In this document: piece after piece, positions 15,432-24,517 of the stretch | Layout: every line of letters begins with the position of its first letter | How positions within the stretch are numbered: the stretch's first letter is position 1 | From: an uncultured Gemmiger sp. | GTDB lineage: Bacteria > Bacillota > Clostridia > Oscillospirales > Ruminococcaceae | Assembly (NCBI GenBank): GCA_944388135.1 | Contig: CALXHP010000003.1 | Coordinates: 33,481-97,480, forward strand | Reading direction: 5' to 3' | Length of the DNA stretch: 64,000 bases | The notes under the pieces: model-generated | What the model was told of the DNA's origin: nothing | Database searches by the model: none | What the model saw: only the letters and a program-made list of their open reading frames with translations | Program-made: the position numbers and the translations under genes

Positions 15432-16130
15432 TCAGTCGTCCTGTTCCTGGGAGTGGCTGAGGATCTCGCCGGTATCGGCGTCGATCTCGTAGTCGTATTC
15501 CGTGAAGCCTACCTTCCAGGAGAACTCATACACCGTGCGGCCATGATCCCGGTCCGTCTCCATCTCCATGGCGCGGGTGTCGCTTTCCGCCACACCGGCA
15601 TGGGCCAGGGCGATCTGCTTGGCCTGGTCCGCCGTGACGGGGCTGCCGGTGCCGGAGGCTGCGGTGGTGCCGTTCCAGTTTTCGGCGTCGTAGTCGTAGG
15701 AGAGGATCTCCCCGGTGGTGGCATCGATCTCGTAGTCGTATTCCGCGGCACTGCCCTCGGTATTGCGGATAAACTCCACATCGTAGACGGCCCGGCCGTC
15801 GTCATAGTCCAGCTTCACCCGCACGCCCTGCAGGTCGGTCTCGGCCACGCCCGCATGGGTGAAGGCGGCAGATTTGGCGGCTTCCTCGGTGATATAGCCG
15901 CTGTTGGGGTTGGCGCTGCCGGCGATCCCCGCCGTGGGTTCGCTGGCCGGGGCCGCCACCGGCGCCTGGGCCGTGGCCTGGGGAGCCGTCTCCCCGGTAT
16001 TCATCTCCCCGGTAAGAGGGGCTTCCGCGGTAACGTTGCGGCCATTGAATTCGTTTGCCTGGGCGCATCCGGTCAGCAGCAGGGCTGCCAGGGCGGCACC
16101 AATAACGAGAGACAGGGTATTCTTTTTCAT
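15432..16130 (-). CDS. PepSY-domain lipoprotein
   Basis: The 232-residue protein has a lipobox (LAALLLTGCAQ, Cys22), a long Thr/Ala/Pro linker, and two PepSY domains (about 80-145 and 163-228). Each ends in the same pattern, YDYEIDATTGEILSYDYD and YDYEIDADTGEILSHSQE. PepSY domains are often inhibitory modules at the cell surface. The gene follows the response regulator and sensor kinase genes on the same strand, with its own promoter that overlaps two regulator half-sites, so it is probably a direct target of this two-component system. Confidence 0.88.
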   Translation of the reverse strand: MKKNTLSLVIGAALAALLLTGCAQANEFNGRNVTAEAPLTGEMNTGETAPQATAQAPVAAPASEPTAGIAGSANPNSGYITEEAAKSAAFTHAGVAETDLQGVRVKLDYDDGRAVYDVEFIRNTEGSAAEYDYEIDATTGEILSYDYDAENWNGTTAASGTGSPVTADQAKQIALAHAGVAESDTRAMEMETDRDHGRTVYEFSWKVGFTEYDYEIDADTGEILSHSQEQDD

Positions 16131-16174
16131 CTGTATTTCCTCCTTTATGGGGTTGGTTTCCTTGTTGTGGTTCC

Positions 16175-16208
16175 AGTATACCCCCGCCAGATTAAAGCCA
16201 CATTAAAG
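16175..16208 (-). promoter_or_regulatory. Response-regulator site and promoter before the PepSY gene
   Basis: ATTAAAG occurs at 16191-16197 and 16202-16208, an 11-base period that fits OmpR/PhoB-type tandem binding. A TATACT -10 (16175-16180, minus strand) follows 10 bases later and no good -35 is seen, as at activator-dependent promoters. It overlaps the last bases of the kinase gene. Confidence 0.6.
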
Positions 16209-17567
16209 ATTTTCCGTTTTTTCACAGGGAAGGAAAAAAGTGAAGGTGCTGCCGGTACCGAGGGTGCTTTCCACCGTCACGCGGCCCCCGTGGGCCCGGG
16301 CGATCCACTGGACCATGGAAAGCCCCAGCCCGGCACCGCCGCCGCTGCGGGCGGCATCCGCCTGCCAGAAACGCTGCCAGATCTTGTCCAGGTTTTCCGG
16401 CGCTATGCCGATGCCGTTGTCCTGCACGGTGCCCACGGCGTATCCGCCCTGCCGCCCCAGGGTCAGCAGGACCCACCCGCCGGGGCGTCCGTAGTGGATG
16501 GCGTTTTCGGTCAGGTTGATCACCAGCCGCATCAGCAGCGTTTCATCCCCCTGCACCATCACCCCGGGCTCCAGCCGGGTCCGGACGGTGATCTTCTGTT
16601 TTTCGGCCTGCTCGGCTTCGGTCTCCGCCACCATCTGGACCAGTTCGCTCAGGTCCACCCGCTCCCGGTGCAAGGGCTGGCGGCCCTTGTCGGCTCTGGC
16701 CAGCATCAGCAGCTGGGAGAGCATCGCCGCCATCCGGGCGGCCTGGGCGTGGATGCTTTCCAGGGCGGCCCGGGTCTCCCCCGCCGGGTGGGTCTGTTCC
16801 AGGGCATACTCACTCTGGGACAGAATCACCGCCGTGGGGGTGCGCAGCTCGTGGGAGGCATCGTCGGTAAACTGTTTTTCCCGCCGGAAGGCATCCTCCA
16901 GTCGGGCGAACATGGCATCAAATTCGGCAGCCAGGGTGTGGATCTCGTCCCCGCTGCCGGCAAGCCCGATGCGGCGAGAAAGATCGCCCCCGGCACCGAT
17001 CTCCTTGGCGGTCTGGGTGATCTGCCGCACCGGGGCAAAGGCCCGCCGGGTGAGCAGGTACCCGCACACCGCCGCCAGTACCACAAACACCGGCAGCACC
17101 AGCAGGGCCCAATGCCACAGGGTGCCGATGGTAGCGTCCACCGCATCGGCTGCCGCCACGCTGCGCACCCAGACAGCCCCATACTCTTCCACCGTGATCT
17201 GCTCGTCGTAGAGGTACCAGCTGCGGCCGCCGCTTTCCACCGTGCGCAGGGTCCCGGCGTCAAAAACCACCGAATTGTCAAAGTCCCGGGGCACAAAGCC
17301 GTAGAGGGGCACCCCCGCCGTGTCGTAGAGCGAGAGGTAGACGCCATCGTCGAAGGCTTCCAGGTCCCGGTCGATCTCCAGTTCCCCGTCCTTGGCTTCC
17401 AGATTCCGGCGGCTGTCCTCCACCATCTGCTGCATCCGGTCCAGCCGGGTCTGCCGCGCCGACTGGGCCCCCGCGTGGAAAAGAAATCCCAGGGAAAGCC
17501 CCGCCAGCAGCACCATGAACAGGGTATACAGCAGGGTGACCCGCAAGGTAATGGAAAGGTGTTTCAT
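16203..17567 (-). CDS. Membrane sensor histidine kinase
   Basis: The 454-residue protein has two membrane helices (about 8-30 and 152-172) around a roughly 120-residue outer domain, a HAMP segment (RRAFAPVRQITQTAKEIG), the H-box DDASHELRTPTAVI (His near 241), an N-box NLTENAIHYG, and G-boxes DNGIGIAPE and GAGLGLSMV. It should autophosphorylate and pass phosphate to the response regulator encoded just upstream, whose stop overlaps its ATG by 4 bases. The signal is unknown. Confidence 0.93.
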   Translation of the reverse strand: MKHLSITLRVTLLYTLFMVLLAGLSLGFLFHAGAQSARQTRLDRMQQMVEDSRRNLEAKDGELEIDRDLEAFDDGVYLSLYDTAGVPLYGFVPRDFDNSVVFDAGTLRTVESGGRSWYLYDEQITVEEYGAVWVRSVAAADAVDATIGTLWHWALLVLPVFVVLAAVCGYLLTRRAFAPVRQITQTAKEIGAGGDLSRRIGLAGSGDEIHTLAAEFDAMFARLEDAFRREKQFTDDASHELRTPTAVILSQSEYALEQTHPAGETRAALESIHAQAARMAAMLSQLLMLARADKGRQPLHRERVDLSELVQMVAETEAEQAEKQKITVRTRLEPGVMVQGDETLLMRLVINLTENAIHYGRPGGWVLLTLGRQGGYAVGTVQDNGIGIAPENLDKIWQRFWQADAARSGGGAGLGLSMVQWIARAHGGRVTVESTLGTGSTFTFFLPCEKTENL

Positions 17568-18238
17568 ACTTCCTCCCGCAGAACATAGCCCACGCCCCGC
17601 ACGGTGTGAATGAGTTTGGGTTCCCGGCCATCGTCGATTTTTTTGCGCAGATACCGGATGTAAACATCCACCACGTTGGAACCGCCCTCGTAGTCATAGT
17701 TCCAGACGCCCTGGCTGATCCTCTCCCGGGAGAGGACCACCCCCGCGTTGCGGGCCAGATATTCCAGCACGGCAAACTCTTTGGCGGAAAGGGCAATACT
17801 CTGCCCGCCCCGGGAGGCTGTGCGGGCCATGCAGTCTACCTGCAGGTCCCCCACCGTGATCACATCGCTGACCTGATCGGCCCGGCGGCGGATGAGCACC
17901 CGCAGCCGCGCCAGCAATTCCTGCAGGGCAAAGGGCTTGACCAGGTAATCGTCGGCGCCGCTGTCCAGCCCCCGGACCCGGTCCTCGATCCCGTCCCGGG
18001 CAGTCAGCAGCAGCACGGGGGTCTTGTCCCCGGCAGCCCGGCGGCGGCGCAGTACCTCCAGCCCGTCCACCCCCGGCAGCATGATATCCAGCACCACGGC
18101 ATCGTATTCGCCCCCGGCCAGATAGTCCAGGGCATCGGTACCGGTCAGACAGCTGTCCACACTGTATTGGGCTGCTTTCAGCTGTTTGACCAGCAGGGCA
18201 TTCATCTCGGGCTGATCTTCCACCACCAGAATCCTCAT
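17564..18238 (-). CDS. OmpR-family response regulator
   Basis: A 224-residue protein with a receiver domain (VVEDQPEM at the start, phospho-acceptor Asp in VVLDIMLPGVDGLEV near 51, Lys in YLVKPFALQEL near 101) and a winged helix (KEFAVLEYLARNAGVVLSRE, VVDVYIRYLRKKI, VRGVGYVL). It pairs with the kinase gene (4-base overlap). The tandem ATTAAAG sites before the PepSY gene are its likely target. Confidence 0.94.
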   Translation of the reverse strand: MRILVVEDQPEMNALLVKQLKAAQYSVDSCLTGTDALDYLAGGEYDAVVLDIMLPGVDGLEVLRRRRAAGDKTPVLLLTARDGIEDRVRGLDSGADDYLVKPFALQELLARLRVLIRRRADQVSDVITVGDLQVDCMARTASRGGQSIALSAKEFAVLEYLARNAGVVLSRERISQGVWNYDYEGGSNVVDVYIRYLRKKIDDGREPKLIHTVRGVGYVLREEV

Positions 18239-18328
18239 GGTTCGGTCTCCTTTCCGGCTCCTTTCCTTCTATGATAGCACAAAAAGCGCCCTACAAAATG
18301 CGAACCGGCAACTTTTTTTGTACCGGCA

Positions 18329-18362
18329 TTACTTGACCTGAGCAAGTAAGCAATGCTATACT
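18329..18362 (+). promoter_or_regulatory. Promoter and operator of the first MarR-like gene
   Basis: TTGACC (18333-18338) and TATACT (18357-18362) are 18 bases apart. A perfect inverted repeat TTACTTG-N7-CAAGTAA (18329-18349) covers the -35, which fits autorepression by the MarR-like protein. Confidence 0.65.
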
Positions 18363-18391
18363 GGAATCCGTCAAGAAAGGAGCCTGCCTTT

Positions 18392-18823
18392 ATGTTCCGT
18401 ACCTTTTCCTATGCCTGTACTGTGCTGTACCGCCGTTTCACCCATTATACCTCCGCCCGGCTGGGCCAGTGGGGGCTGAGTTTCGGCACCCTGTTTTTTG
18501 TGATCTATGTGGGCAAACATCCCGGCTGTACCCAGAGCGAACTCACCGCCGGGCTGCATCTGGACTGGGGCCACAGCCAGCGCACCGTGGTGAAACTGGT
18601 GGAAAGCGGATTTCTGGTACGGCAAAAGGAGGGGCGGGTCTACCGCCTGACCCTGAGCGAAAAGGGGCAGCAAGCCTTTGCCGCCAGCCACCAGGTCTTT
18701 TTTGACTGGGACAAACAGGCGCTGGCCAACCTGGACCCCGCCGAGCAGGAACAACTGCTGACCCTGCTGTACAAGGCCCTGGGCCGCAGCGGAATGCCCG
18801 CCCCTGCCCGGAAAGAAGAATAA
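18392..18823 (+). CDS. MarR-like winged-helix regulator
   Basis: ATG 18392 lies behind AAGAAAGGAG, giving 143 residues. After a helical N-terminus, HPGCTQSELTAGLHLDWGHSQRTVVKLVESG (about 44-74) is the helix-turn-helix and RQKEGRVYRLTLSEKGQQA the wing, as in MarR proteins. It probably represses its own promoter through the CAAGTAA palindrome. No transporter or enzyme gene shares its transcript, so its other targets are elsewhere or it acts on the nearby rhaM. Confidence 0.75.
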   Translation: MFRTFSYACTVLYRRFTHYTSARLGQWGLSFGTLFFVIYVGKHPGCTQSELTAGLHLDWGHSQRTVVKLVESGFLVRQKEGRVYRLTLSEKGQQAFAASHQVFFDWDKQALANLDPAEQEQLLTLLYKALGRSGMPAPARKEE

Positions 18824-18834
18824 CGCCGCAAAAA

Positions 18835-18868
18835 GCCCCCGTATCGGACGATACGGAGGCATTTTTTT
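18835..18868. terminator. Terminator between MarR-like gene and rhaM
   Basis: CCGTATC (18839-18845) pairs with GATACGG (18850-18856), with outer GCC/GGC pairs and a T7 run on the plus strand (18862-18868). Confidence 0.82.
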
Positions 18869-18873
18869 ATTCT

Positions 18874-19191
18874 TCAATCCAGCCGGAACACCGGTTCCAG
18901 TTTGGGCTGGGCCCCGGTGACAGGGTCCATTTCCAGTTCCAGCACATCCTGCATGTAGTCGTTCCAGCGCTGGACCACCGGACTTTCGGCCTGGGTCTTT
19001 TCGGCAAAGGCCACGCCTTTTTCACACTCATAGTAGCCAAAAAGTTCCTCCCCACAGCAGAAGATGGAATAGTTGCAGATACCTGCCGCTTTGAGCACCT
19101 CCACCATTTCGGGCCAGATCTCGTTGTGGCGGCGGACATACTCTGCCTTTTTACCGGGTTTGATGCGGCCTTTCCATGCCATGCGTTCCAT
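18874..19191 (-). CDS. rhaM: L-rhamnose mutarotase
   Basis: ATG 19191 with GGAGG 8 bases upstream gives 105 residues, the normal family length. MERMAWKGRIKPGKKAEYVR, then RHNEIWPEMVEVLKAAGICN with the catalytic-site His and Tyr region, and YYECEKGVAFAEK match the dimeric RhaM fold. It interconverts alpha- and beta-L-rhamnopyranose. No other rhamnose gene is in this window, so the partner kinase and isomerase would lie elsewhere. Confidence 0.88.
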   Translation of the reverse strand: MERMAWKGRIKPGKKAEYVRRHNEIWPEMVEVLKAAGICNYSIFCCGEELFGYYECEKGVAFAEKTQAESPVVQRWNDYMQDVLELEMDPVTGAQPKLEPVFRLD

Positions 19192-19404
19192 ATCGTTTGC
19201 CTCCGTAGCCCGTGCACCGGCACGGGATTTTTTTGTTTTCAGTATACCCGTTTGCGACAAATTTTTCCATACATTTTCTGTATCCTTTTCAGGCACGGCC
19301 TGAAATTTTACAGCCTGGGCCGTCACAAATTCTTTAAAAGTTGTTTGGGGTTTGTTCAAAATGCTTTTATGCCTTGCACACAACCGGCGCGTATACTGAT
19401 AAGC

Positions 19405-19589
19405 GTCAACCAAACAAACGCGGGCAACGCCCGCACAATCCACACTGTGCCTTGGACCATGCGAGGGCAACCGCCCGGTCAAGGCCAGACAACCTACAAG
19501 GCCCCGTGCCATGATATAGACCCGGATGTTCCGGCGCGCAGTACTTCCGGCAAAGATCTCCCCACCGTTTTACGGTGCGGGAGATTTTT
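19405..19589 (+). ncRNA. Candidate structured small RNA with its own terminator
   Basis: This 494-base gene-free stretch between rhaM and the second marR has a TATACT at 19393-19398, then several hairpins: GCGGGC/GCCCGC with a 3-base loop (about 19420-19434), and CCTTG-GACC with GGTC-AAGG around an inner GGGC/GCCC. It ends in a long perfect terminator (ATCTCCC-CACCG, 19556-19567, with CGGTG...GGGAGAT ending 19585, then T5). No reading frame with a start fits. The -35 is poor. It does not match a riboswitch I know. It could also be a leader that regulates the MATE operon, but a separate TTGACA/TATACT promoter lies after the terminator. Confidence 0.42.
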
Positions 19590-19622
19590 GTTCCGGCATG
19601 TTCTTTTTCCCCGGCCAAGCCC

Positions 19623-19671
19623 TTGACACAGGTACGAAATCATACTATACTCTTTGGTACGAAATCGTACC
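19623..19671 (+). promoter_or_regulatory. Promoter with two MarR operators
   Basis: TTGACA (19623-19628) and TATACT (19646-19651) have a 17-base spacer. GGTACGAAATCGTACC (19656-19671) is a perfect palindrome and GGTACGAAATCATACT (19631-19646) a near copy 25 bases upstream. One covers the spacer and -10, the other the start of transcription. Confidence 0.78.
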
Positions 19672-19685
19672 GGCAGGAGGTTCCC

Positions 19686-20135
19686 ATGCATTCCACCACA
19701 CAGGACTCGCTTCAGCGTTTCAATTATCTTTTCGGGGAGACCGACGCCCTCTACCATGAACTGGCACTGAAGCTGGGTCTGAGCGACAGCGCCATGAAGA
19801 TCCTCTACGTCATCTGTGATACCGGGGAGCCCTGCCTGCTCCGGGAGATCTGCCGCCGCAGCGGGCTGAGCAAACAGACCCTCAATTCCGCCCTGCGCAA
19901 GCTGGAAGAGGAAGGCACCCTGTTCCTGGAGAGCGCAGGCCCCCGCAGCAAGCAGGTGCGCCTGACCCCCGCAGGCCGGGCCCTGGCCGACCATACGGCC
20001 AGGGAGATCATCCGGATGGAAAACGCCGTCTTTGCCGGCTGGCCCGAACAGGACGTGCAGACCTACCTGACCCTGACCGAGCGCTTTCTCACCGACCTGC
20101 GTGCCCGCGGAGCGGACATGGGCCTGCTGCCCTGA
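19686..20135 (+). CDS. MarR family regulator of the MATE pump
   Basis: ATG 19686 follows GGCAGGAGG, giving 149 residues. The winged helix is CLLREICRRSGLSKQTLNSALRKLEEEGTL (about 51-80) with the wing GPRSKQVRLTPAGRA. Its stop lies 18 bases before the MATE gene start, so the two form an operon under a double palindromic operator. Ligand-induced release of repression is the usual mode for this family. Confidence 0.9.
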   Translation: MHSTTQDSLQRFNYLFGETDALYHELALKLGLSDSAMKILYVICDTGEPCLLREICRRSGLSKQTLNSALRKLEEEGTLFLESAGPRSKQVRLTPAGRALADHTAREIIRMENAVFAGWPEQDVQTYLTLTERFLTDLRARGADMGLLP

Positions 20136-20153
20136 ACCGGGAGGACCTTGTAT

Positions 20154-21482
20154 ATGAAGATCCAACTTTCGGAGCATTTCACCTACTCCAAACTGCTGCA
20201 CTTCACCCTGCCGTCCATCATCATGCTGGTTTTCTCCTCCATCTACGGTGTGGTGGACGGCTTTTTCGTCTCCAACTTTGTGGGCAAAACCGCTTTCACG
20301 GCGGTGAACTTCATCTTGCCGGTGCTGATGATGCTGGGGGCAGCGGGGTTCATGTTCGGCACCGGCGGGGGCGCCCTCATTGCCAAAACCATGGGGGAAG
20401 GGGATGACCGCCGGGCCCGGGAGCTCTTTTCCCTTATTGTTTATGCCTCCCTGGGGTGCGGCGTGGTACTGGCCCTGGCCGGTACCCTGCTGCTGCGTCC
20501 CTTGGCCGTTGCCCTGGGGGCCGAAGGGGCCATGCTGCAGGACTGCATCACCTACGGTACCATCCTGCTGCCGGCCATTCCCGCCTATGTATTGCAGTAT
20601 GAATTTCAGTGCCTGCTGGTCACGGCGGAAAAGCCCGGCCTGGGGCTGGGCGTCACGGTAGCCGCCGGGCTGACCAATATGGTGCTGGACGCCCTGCTGG
20701 TGGCGGTATTGCCCTTCGGGCTGCAGGGCGCTGCCGCCGCCACCGCTCTGAGCCAATGTGTAGGCGGCATTCTGCCGCTGGTCTATTTTGCCCGGCCCAA
20801 CACCAGCCGCCTGCGCCTGGGCCCTGCCGCCTTTGACCTGCGGGCCCTGGTCAAGACCTGCACCAACGGCTCCTCCGAACTGATGAGCAACATCTCCATG
20901 TCGCTGGTAAGCATGCTCTACAATGTCCAGCTGCTGCGCTATGCGGGGGAGGACGGCATTGCCGCCTACGGCGTCCTGATGTATGTGAGCATGATCTTTC
21001 AGGCAATGTTCATCGGATATTCGGTGGGCACCGCCCCGGTGGTAAGCTTCCACTATGGTGCCGGGGGGCACGCCGAACTTCACAGCCTGCTGCGGAAAAG
21101 CCTGGCCGTTATTACCGGCCTTGCCCTGCTGATGTTCGCTGCCGCCCGGCTCCTGGCCGGGCCGCTCTCCCTTCTTTTTGTGGGCTATGACGAGGTGCTT
21201 CTGGCCCTGACCCGCCATGCCTTTTCTATTTTTTCCTTCAGTTTTCTTTTTTCCGGCTACGCCATCTTCGGGTCCTCCTTCTTCACTGCCCTGAACAACG
21301 GGCTGGTTTCGGCAGCTATCTCCTTTCTGCGCACCCTGGTGTTCCAGATCCTCTGCGTGCTGATCTTCCCTCTGTTCTGGCAGGTGGAGGGGATCTGGGT
21401 CTCCCTGGTGGCGGCGGAAGCGATGGCGGTTGCCGTCACGGCGGTATTCCTGCAAAACCGGCAGAAGGTTTATCATTACTGA
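20154..21482 (+). CDS. MATE family efflux pump
   Basis: ATG 20154 with GGGAGGA is preferred to the TTG 6 bases earlier; the product has 442 residues and about 12 helices. The pattern SIIMLVFSSIYGVVDGFFVS at the start, GTGGGALIAKTMGEGD near residue 80 and the repeated SMIFQAMFIGYSVGTAPVVS in the second half are typical of MATE transporters of the clostridial type. It should export drugs or metabolites using a sodium or proton gradient, under control of the MarR protein. Confidence 0.93.
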   Translation: MKIQLSEHFTYSKLLHFTLPSIIMLVFSSIYGVVDGFFVSNFVGKTAFTAVNFILPVLMMLGAAGFMFGTGGGALIAKTMGEGDDRRARELFSLIVYASLGCGVVLALAGTLLLRPLAVALGAEGAMLQDCITYGTILLPAIPAYVLQYEFQCLLVTAEKPGLGLGVTVAAGLTNMVLDALLVAVLPFGLQGAAAATALSQCVGGILPLVYFARPNTSRLRLGPAAFDLRALVKTCTNGSSELMSNISMSLVSMLYNVQLLRYAGEDGIAAYGVLMYVSMIFQAMFIGYSVGTAPVVSFHYGAGGHAELHSLLRKSLAVITGLALLMFAAARLLAGPLSLLFVGYDEVLLALTRHAFSIFSFSFLFSGYAIFGSSFFTALNNGLVSAAISFLRTLVFQILCVLIFPLFWQVEGIWVSLVAAEAMAVAVTAVFLQNRQKVYHY

Positions 21483-21507
21483 AAGGCCCCGCTCAGAAAT
21501 CTGCACG

Positions 21508-21539
21508 AAAAAAGAGCCTCCCGGCCGGGAGGCTCTTTT
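21508..21539. terminator. Bidirectional terminator
   Basis: AAAAGAGCCTCCCGG pairs with CCGGGAGGCTCTTTT, with A and T runs at both ends. It serves the MATE gene on the plus strand and the GH3 gene on the minus strand. Confidence 0.92.
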
Positions 21540-21585
21540 CTGTTGCATGGCGCCGTTCCCGGCAGCCGTTTTGGGGATACAGCCT

Positions 21586-24316
21586 TTATTGTCCGGCGGC
21601 TGCACTGCGCTTTTTGTAGCGGCGGGCAATGACAACACCCGCTCCCACGAGCAACACACAGACCACTGCGTCCGCTCCGAACAAAGCCAGCTTCCACCCG
21701 GCCAGACCGGTATCCTGGGCACCGTCCTCATACATCCAGCTGTTGACCACCGTATACATCACGTTTTTGCAGGCGCGGCGCATGTACTGTACCGAGGAGG
21801 CCGCTTCGGGGTCCTGCACCACATTGGGGCCGCCTGCGTAGGTGGACAGCATGGCATCCACGCCGTTGGCCAGGGCCATATCCGCATTCATGAAGCCGTG
21901 TCCGTTGTTGCGGAAGAAGTCGGTGAGGGCAAAGCCTTCAAAGCCCCATTCTCCCCGCAGGACGTTGTTCAGCAGGTTGCTGTTTTCTCCGGCCCACTTG
22001 ATGCCGATAAAGCTCCAGGAGACCATCACCGCATGGGTATCGCCCACCTTTACGGAAATTTCAAAAGGCTTGAGGTAGATTTCGCGGATGGACTGTTCAT
22101 TGGCCCAGGCGCAGACCATCTTGGCATTCATCTCATAGAGGGCCAGATGCTTGATGTAGGCATAGACGCCCTGGCTGGCCGCCCCCTGTACCGTAGCGAC
22201 CGAAAGATAACCGGCCAGGGTGCCGTCCTCTGAGAAATACTCGTAGTTGCGGGCGCCAAAGGCCGTGCGGTGGGTGTTCATGCCGGGGGCATACCAGCCG
22301 GCAATGTTCATCTCCCGGCACATCTTGCCCATCATGGCACCGTACTGTTCCGCCAGGTCCTGGTTCCAGGTGCAGGCCAGCATGACCTCCACCGGGAAGC
22401 CGATGGACCCGCCGCCGGTAAAGTTGTTGTTGATGGCCGCCGGGCCGTCGGCGTCCACCGTGGCCACCTTGCCCACCGATTCCATGGCGGGGGTCTGGTA
22501 GCCGGAAAGGGCGATCATGTTGCTCATCTCATCCACCGTCAGCTGGTCCAGCAGGGTGTCCCAGCGGGGATCGTCGTAAGCAGCCCCCCGCAGATCGGCC
22601 AGCTTCATACCGTTGTCGGCACCGGTGACCGGCATTTCCGCGTCGGGGTCAATGTAGGTCGTATAGTCAAAATTGCTGTTGAGGTGATATTGGGAGATCA
22701 GCTCATCGCTCATCACATCGGAAGCGGGCGCCGCCGTGGCCTGGTCATAATTGGCGAAGCCGTCCGCCCGGGACAGGTAGGTCACATCCCCCGCCGCGTC
22801 CCCGAACTGGTTGGTGGCCGCCACCTGGTCGCCGGCACGCTTGTTTTCCCCTTCATAGCGCACCGTCTGGTCCAGATGGTAGATCTTTTGATCCAGCACC
22901 GTATGGGAATCGCTGTTGATGGAGATCTGATAGTCTCCCGCGTCCAGCACATAGCAGCCGTTGCCGGTGGTGTCGTAGGAAGCCATCTCCTCCCGATCGA
23001 AGGAAACGGAAAGGGTCTGGGATGCACCGGGTTCCAGCAGATCGGTTTTGTCAAACCGGATCAGGTTGGCGGTGGCTTTCTCGATGCCGCCGTTCTGGTA
23101 GGGCGGATTGTAGTAGACTTCCACCACGTCCTTGCCGGCCACACTGCCGGTGTTGGTCACCGTTACTTCATTTGTACCCCACGTAGATGCCTTCCACGTA
23201 GTTCACAAAGGAGGGATAGTAGGTCTGGGCCATACCGGAGTTCATGCCCTCTACCGCCATGTCCTCCATATTGGAATAGTTGGTGCTTTGCCAGTTGTTC
23301 CACCAGGGGGCGGCGGTCAGGTCATAGACAAAGGTATCGGTGGTTTTGCCGGAGGGGTTCACCTCACCGTTCAGAATCTTGCCGATGGCTTCAAACCCGG
23401 TATGACCGGGTCCCTGGCACCAGAGGGCTGCACGGATCTGCGGATATTCCTCCACGAAGCCCAACTCCATGGGGTTGGCCGCGTTGTACAGCACAATGAC
23501 GTTGGAGAAATTCTCGCAAACCAGCCGGATCATATCCTCTTCCGTCCGGGAAAGCTGAAGGTAGTGTTCCCCCGGTTCAAAGTCGGCGTACTCGGTGGAG
23601 TTGTTGTCATAGGCCGCTTTGCTCACATCGGCGGGCATGTCGTTGTGCCCTTCACCGGCAATACGGCCCAGCACGATCACCGCCGTATCGGAAAAGGCCT
23701 TGGCATTGTCCATCAGTTCCTGAGAGTAGCTGGCCGCAGGGGGTTCCGGCAAGGTCCAGCTCTGCTTGGCCAGGGACATTTCGGGCTGGTCGGAGGTGTA
23801 GGCGGTATAGAAGTCCACCAGCTCCTGATTCACCGTAAAGCCGGCCTGGGTCAGGCTGTCGATGAGGCTGGTCTTTTCATACAATTCGTTCAGGCCGCCG
23901 GACCCGGTACCGCCATACACCGGATTGACGCTGGTCCAGCCGAAGAGGTTGAGATTATTGGTGTTTTGCAGAGGCAGCAGACCGTCGTTTTTCAAAAGGA
24001 CAGTGCCTTCCTCGGCGATCTGGTTGGCTACGGCAATGGCCTCCTGGGTGGTTTCGTCACTGACGGTTCCCTCCCCGGAGGAAAGGTCCAGCAGTGCGGC
24101 CATGGGACCCAGGCAGATCAGATTGGCCACTACCGCCAGGGACAAAACCATGCTCAGGGCCGCGTATCCGCGAACCATCTTTCGTTTGGGCACCTGCAGG
24201 GTACGTACAGCAACCAGGACGATGACCGCTGCGATCCACAGGACCCCCAGGGCGATCAGGTAGGGGGCACAGGTCTGTAAAACACCGATCACGTCTTCCC
24301 ATTGAATGGCAATCAC
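21586..24316 (-). pseudogene. Membrane-anchored, domain-swapped GH3 glycosidase, broken near 23165
   Basis: Two frames make one gene. The first (24316-23168) has two N-terminal helices and a GH3 C-terminal domain (ANQIAEEGTVLLKNDGLLPL) ending at YVEGIYVGYK-stop. The second frame resumes at NEVTVTNTG in a fibronectin-III-like domain, then has the GH3 barrel (VATVDADGPAAINN, WANEQSIREIYLKPFE, nucleophile Asp in FALTDFF) and a final membrane helix. The domain order is inverted compared with most GH3 enzymes, as known from Ruminococcus albus and Butyrivibrio beta-glucosidases. Relatives normally have some 60-70 residues (YPFGYGLSYT region) at the junction, so a deletion with frameshift is likely. 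The promoter region is AT-rich and divergent from tetR. Confidence 0.78.
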
Positions 24317-24465
24317 GTTTTTTCCTCCTTTTTTGCAGAACTTCCGTCATCCCAGACACGCCGGCCGTTTGTTGACATGCACAAAAGTTCTTGACATATT
24401 GTCTATAATTAATATGAGATGTCGTTAAGAAAAATTCAATCTACAGTTTTACGGAATGTCGTCGT

Positions 24466-24495
24466 TTCTTGACAGATTTCCGTTTTCGTCAAGAA
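24466..24495. promoter_or_regulatory. Inverted repeat before the TetR gene
   Basis: TTCTTGAC (24466-24473) and GTCAAGAA (24488-24495) are perfect inverted copies 14 bases apart, 22 bases before the TetR start. A related TTCTTGACATATTGTC lies at 24391-24406. These are candidate sites for the TetR protein controlling itself and the divergent GH3 gene. Confidence 0.5.
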
Positions 24496-24517
24496 TTTTT
24501 CCGGGGAGGTCTCCACT

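Noticed and set aside
15108-17588. An 826-codon plus-strand frame opposite the PepSY and kinase genes
   Set aside because: It is antisense to genes with clear motifs and its sequence is compositionally biased without a domain.
19405-19589. Known riboswitch or 6S RNA for the gene-free stretch
   Set aside because: I could not match conserved core sequences of any class I know, so it is left as an unassigned RNA candidate.
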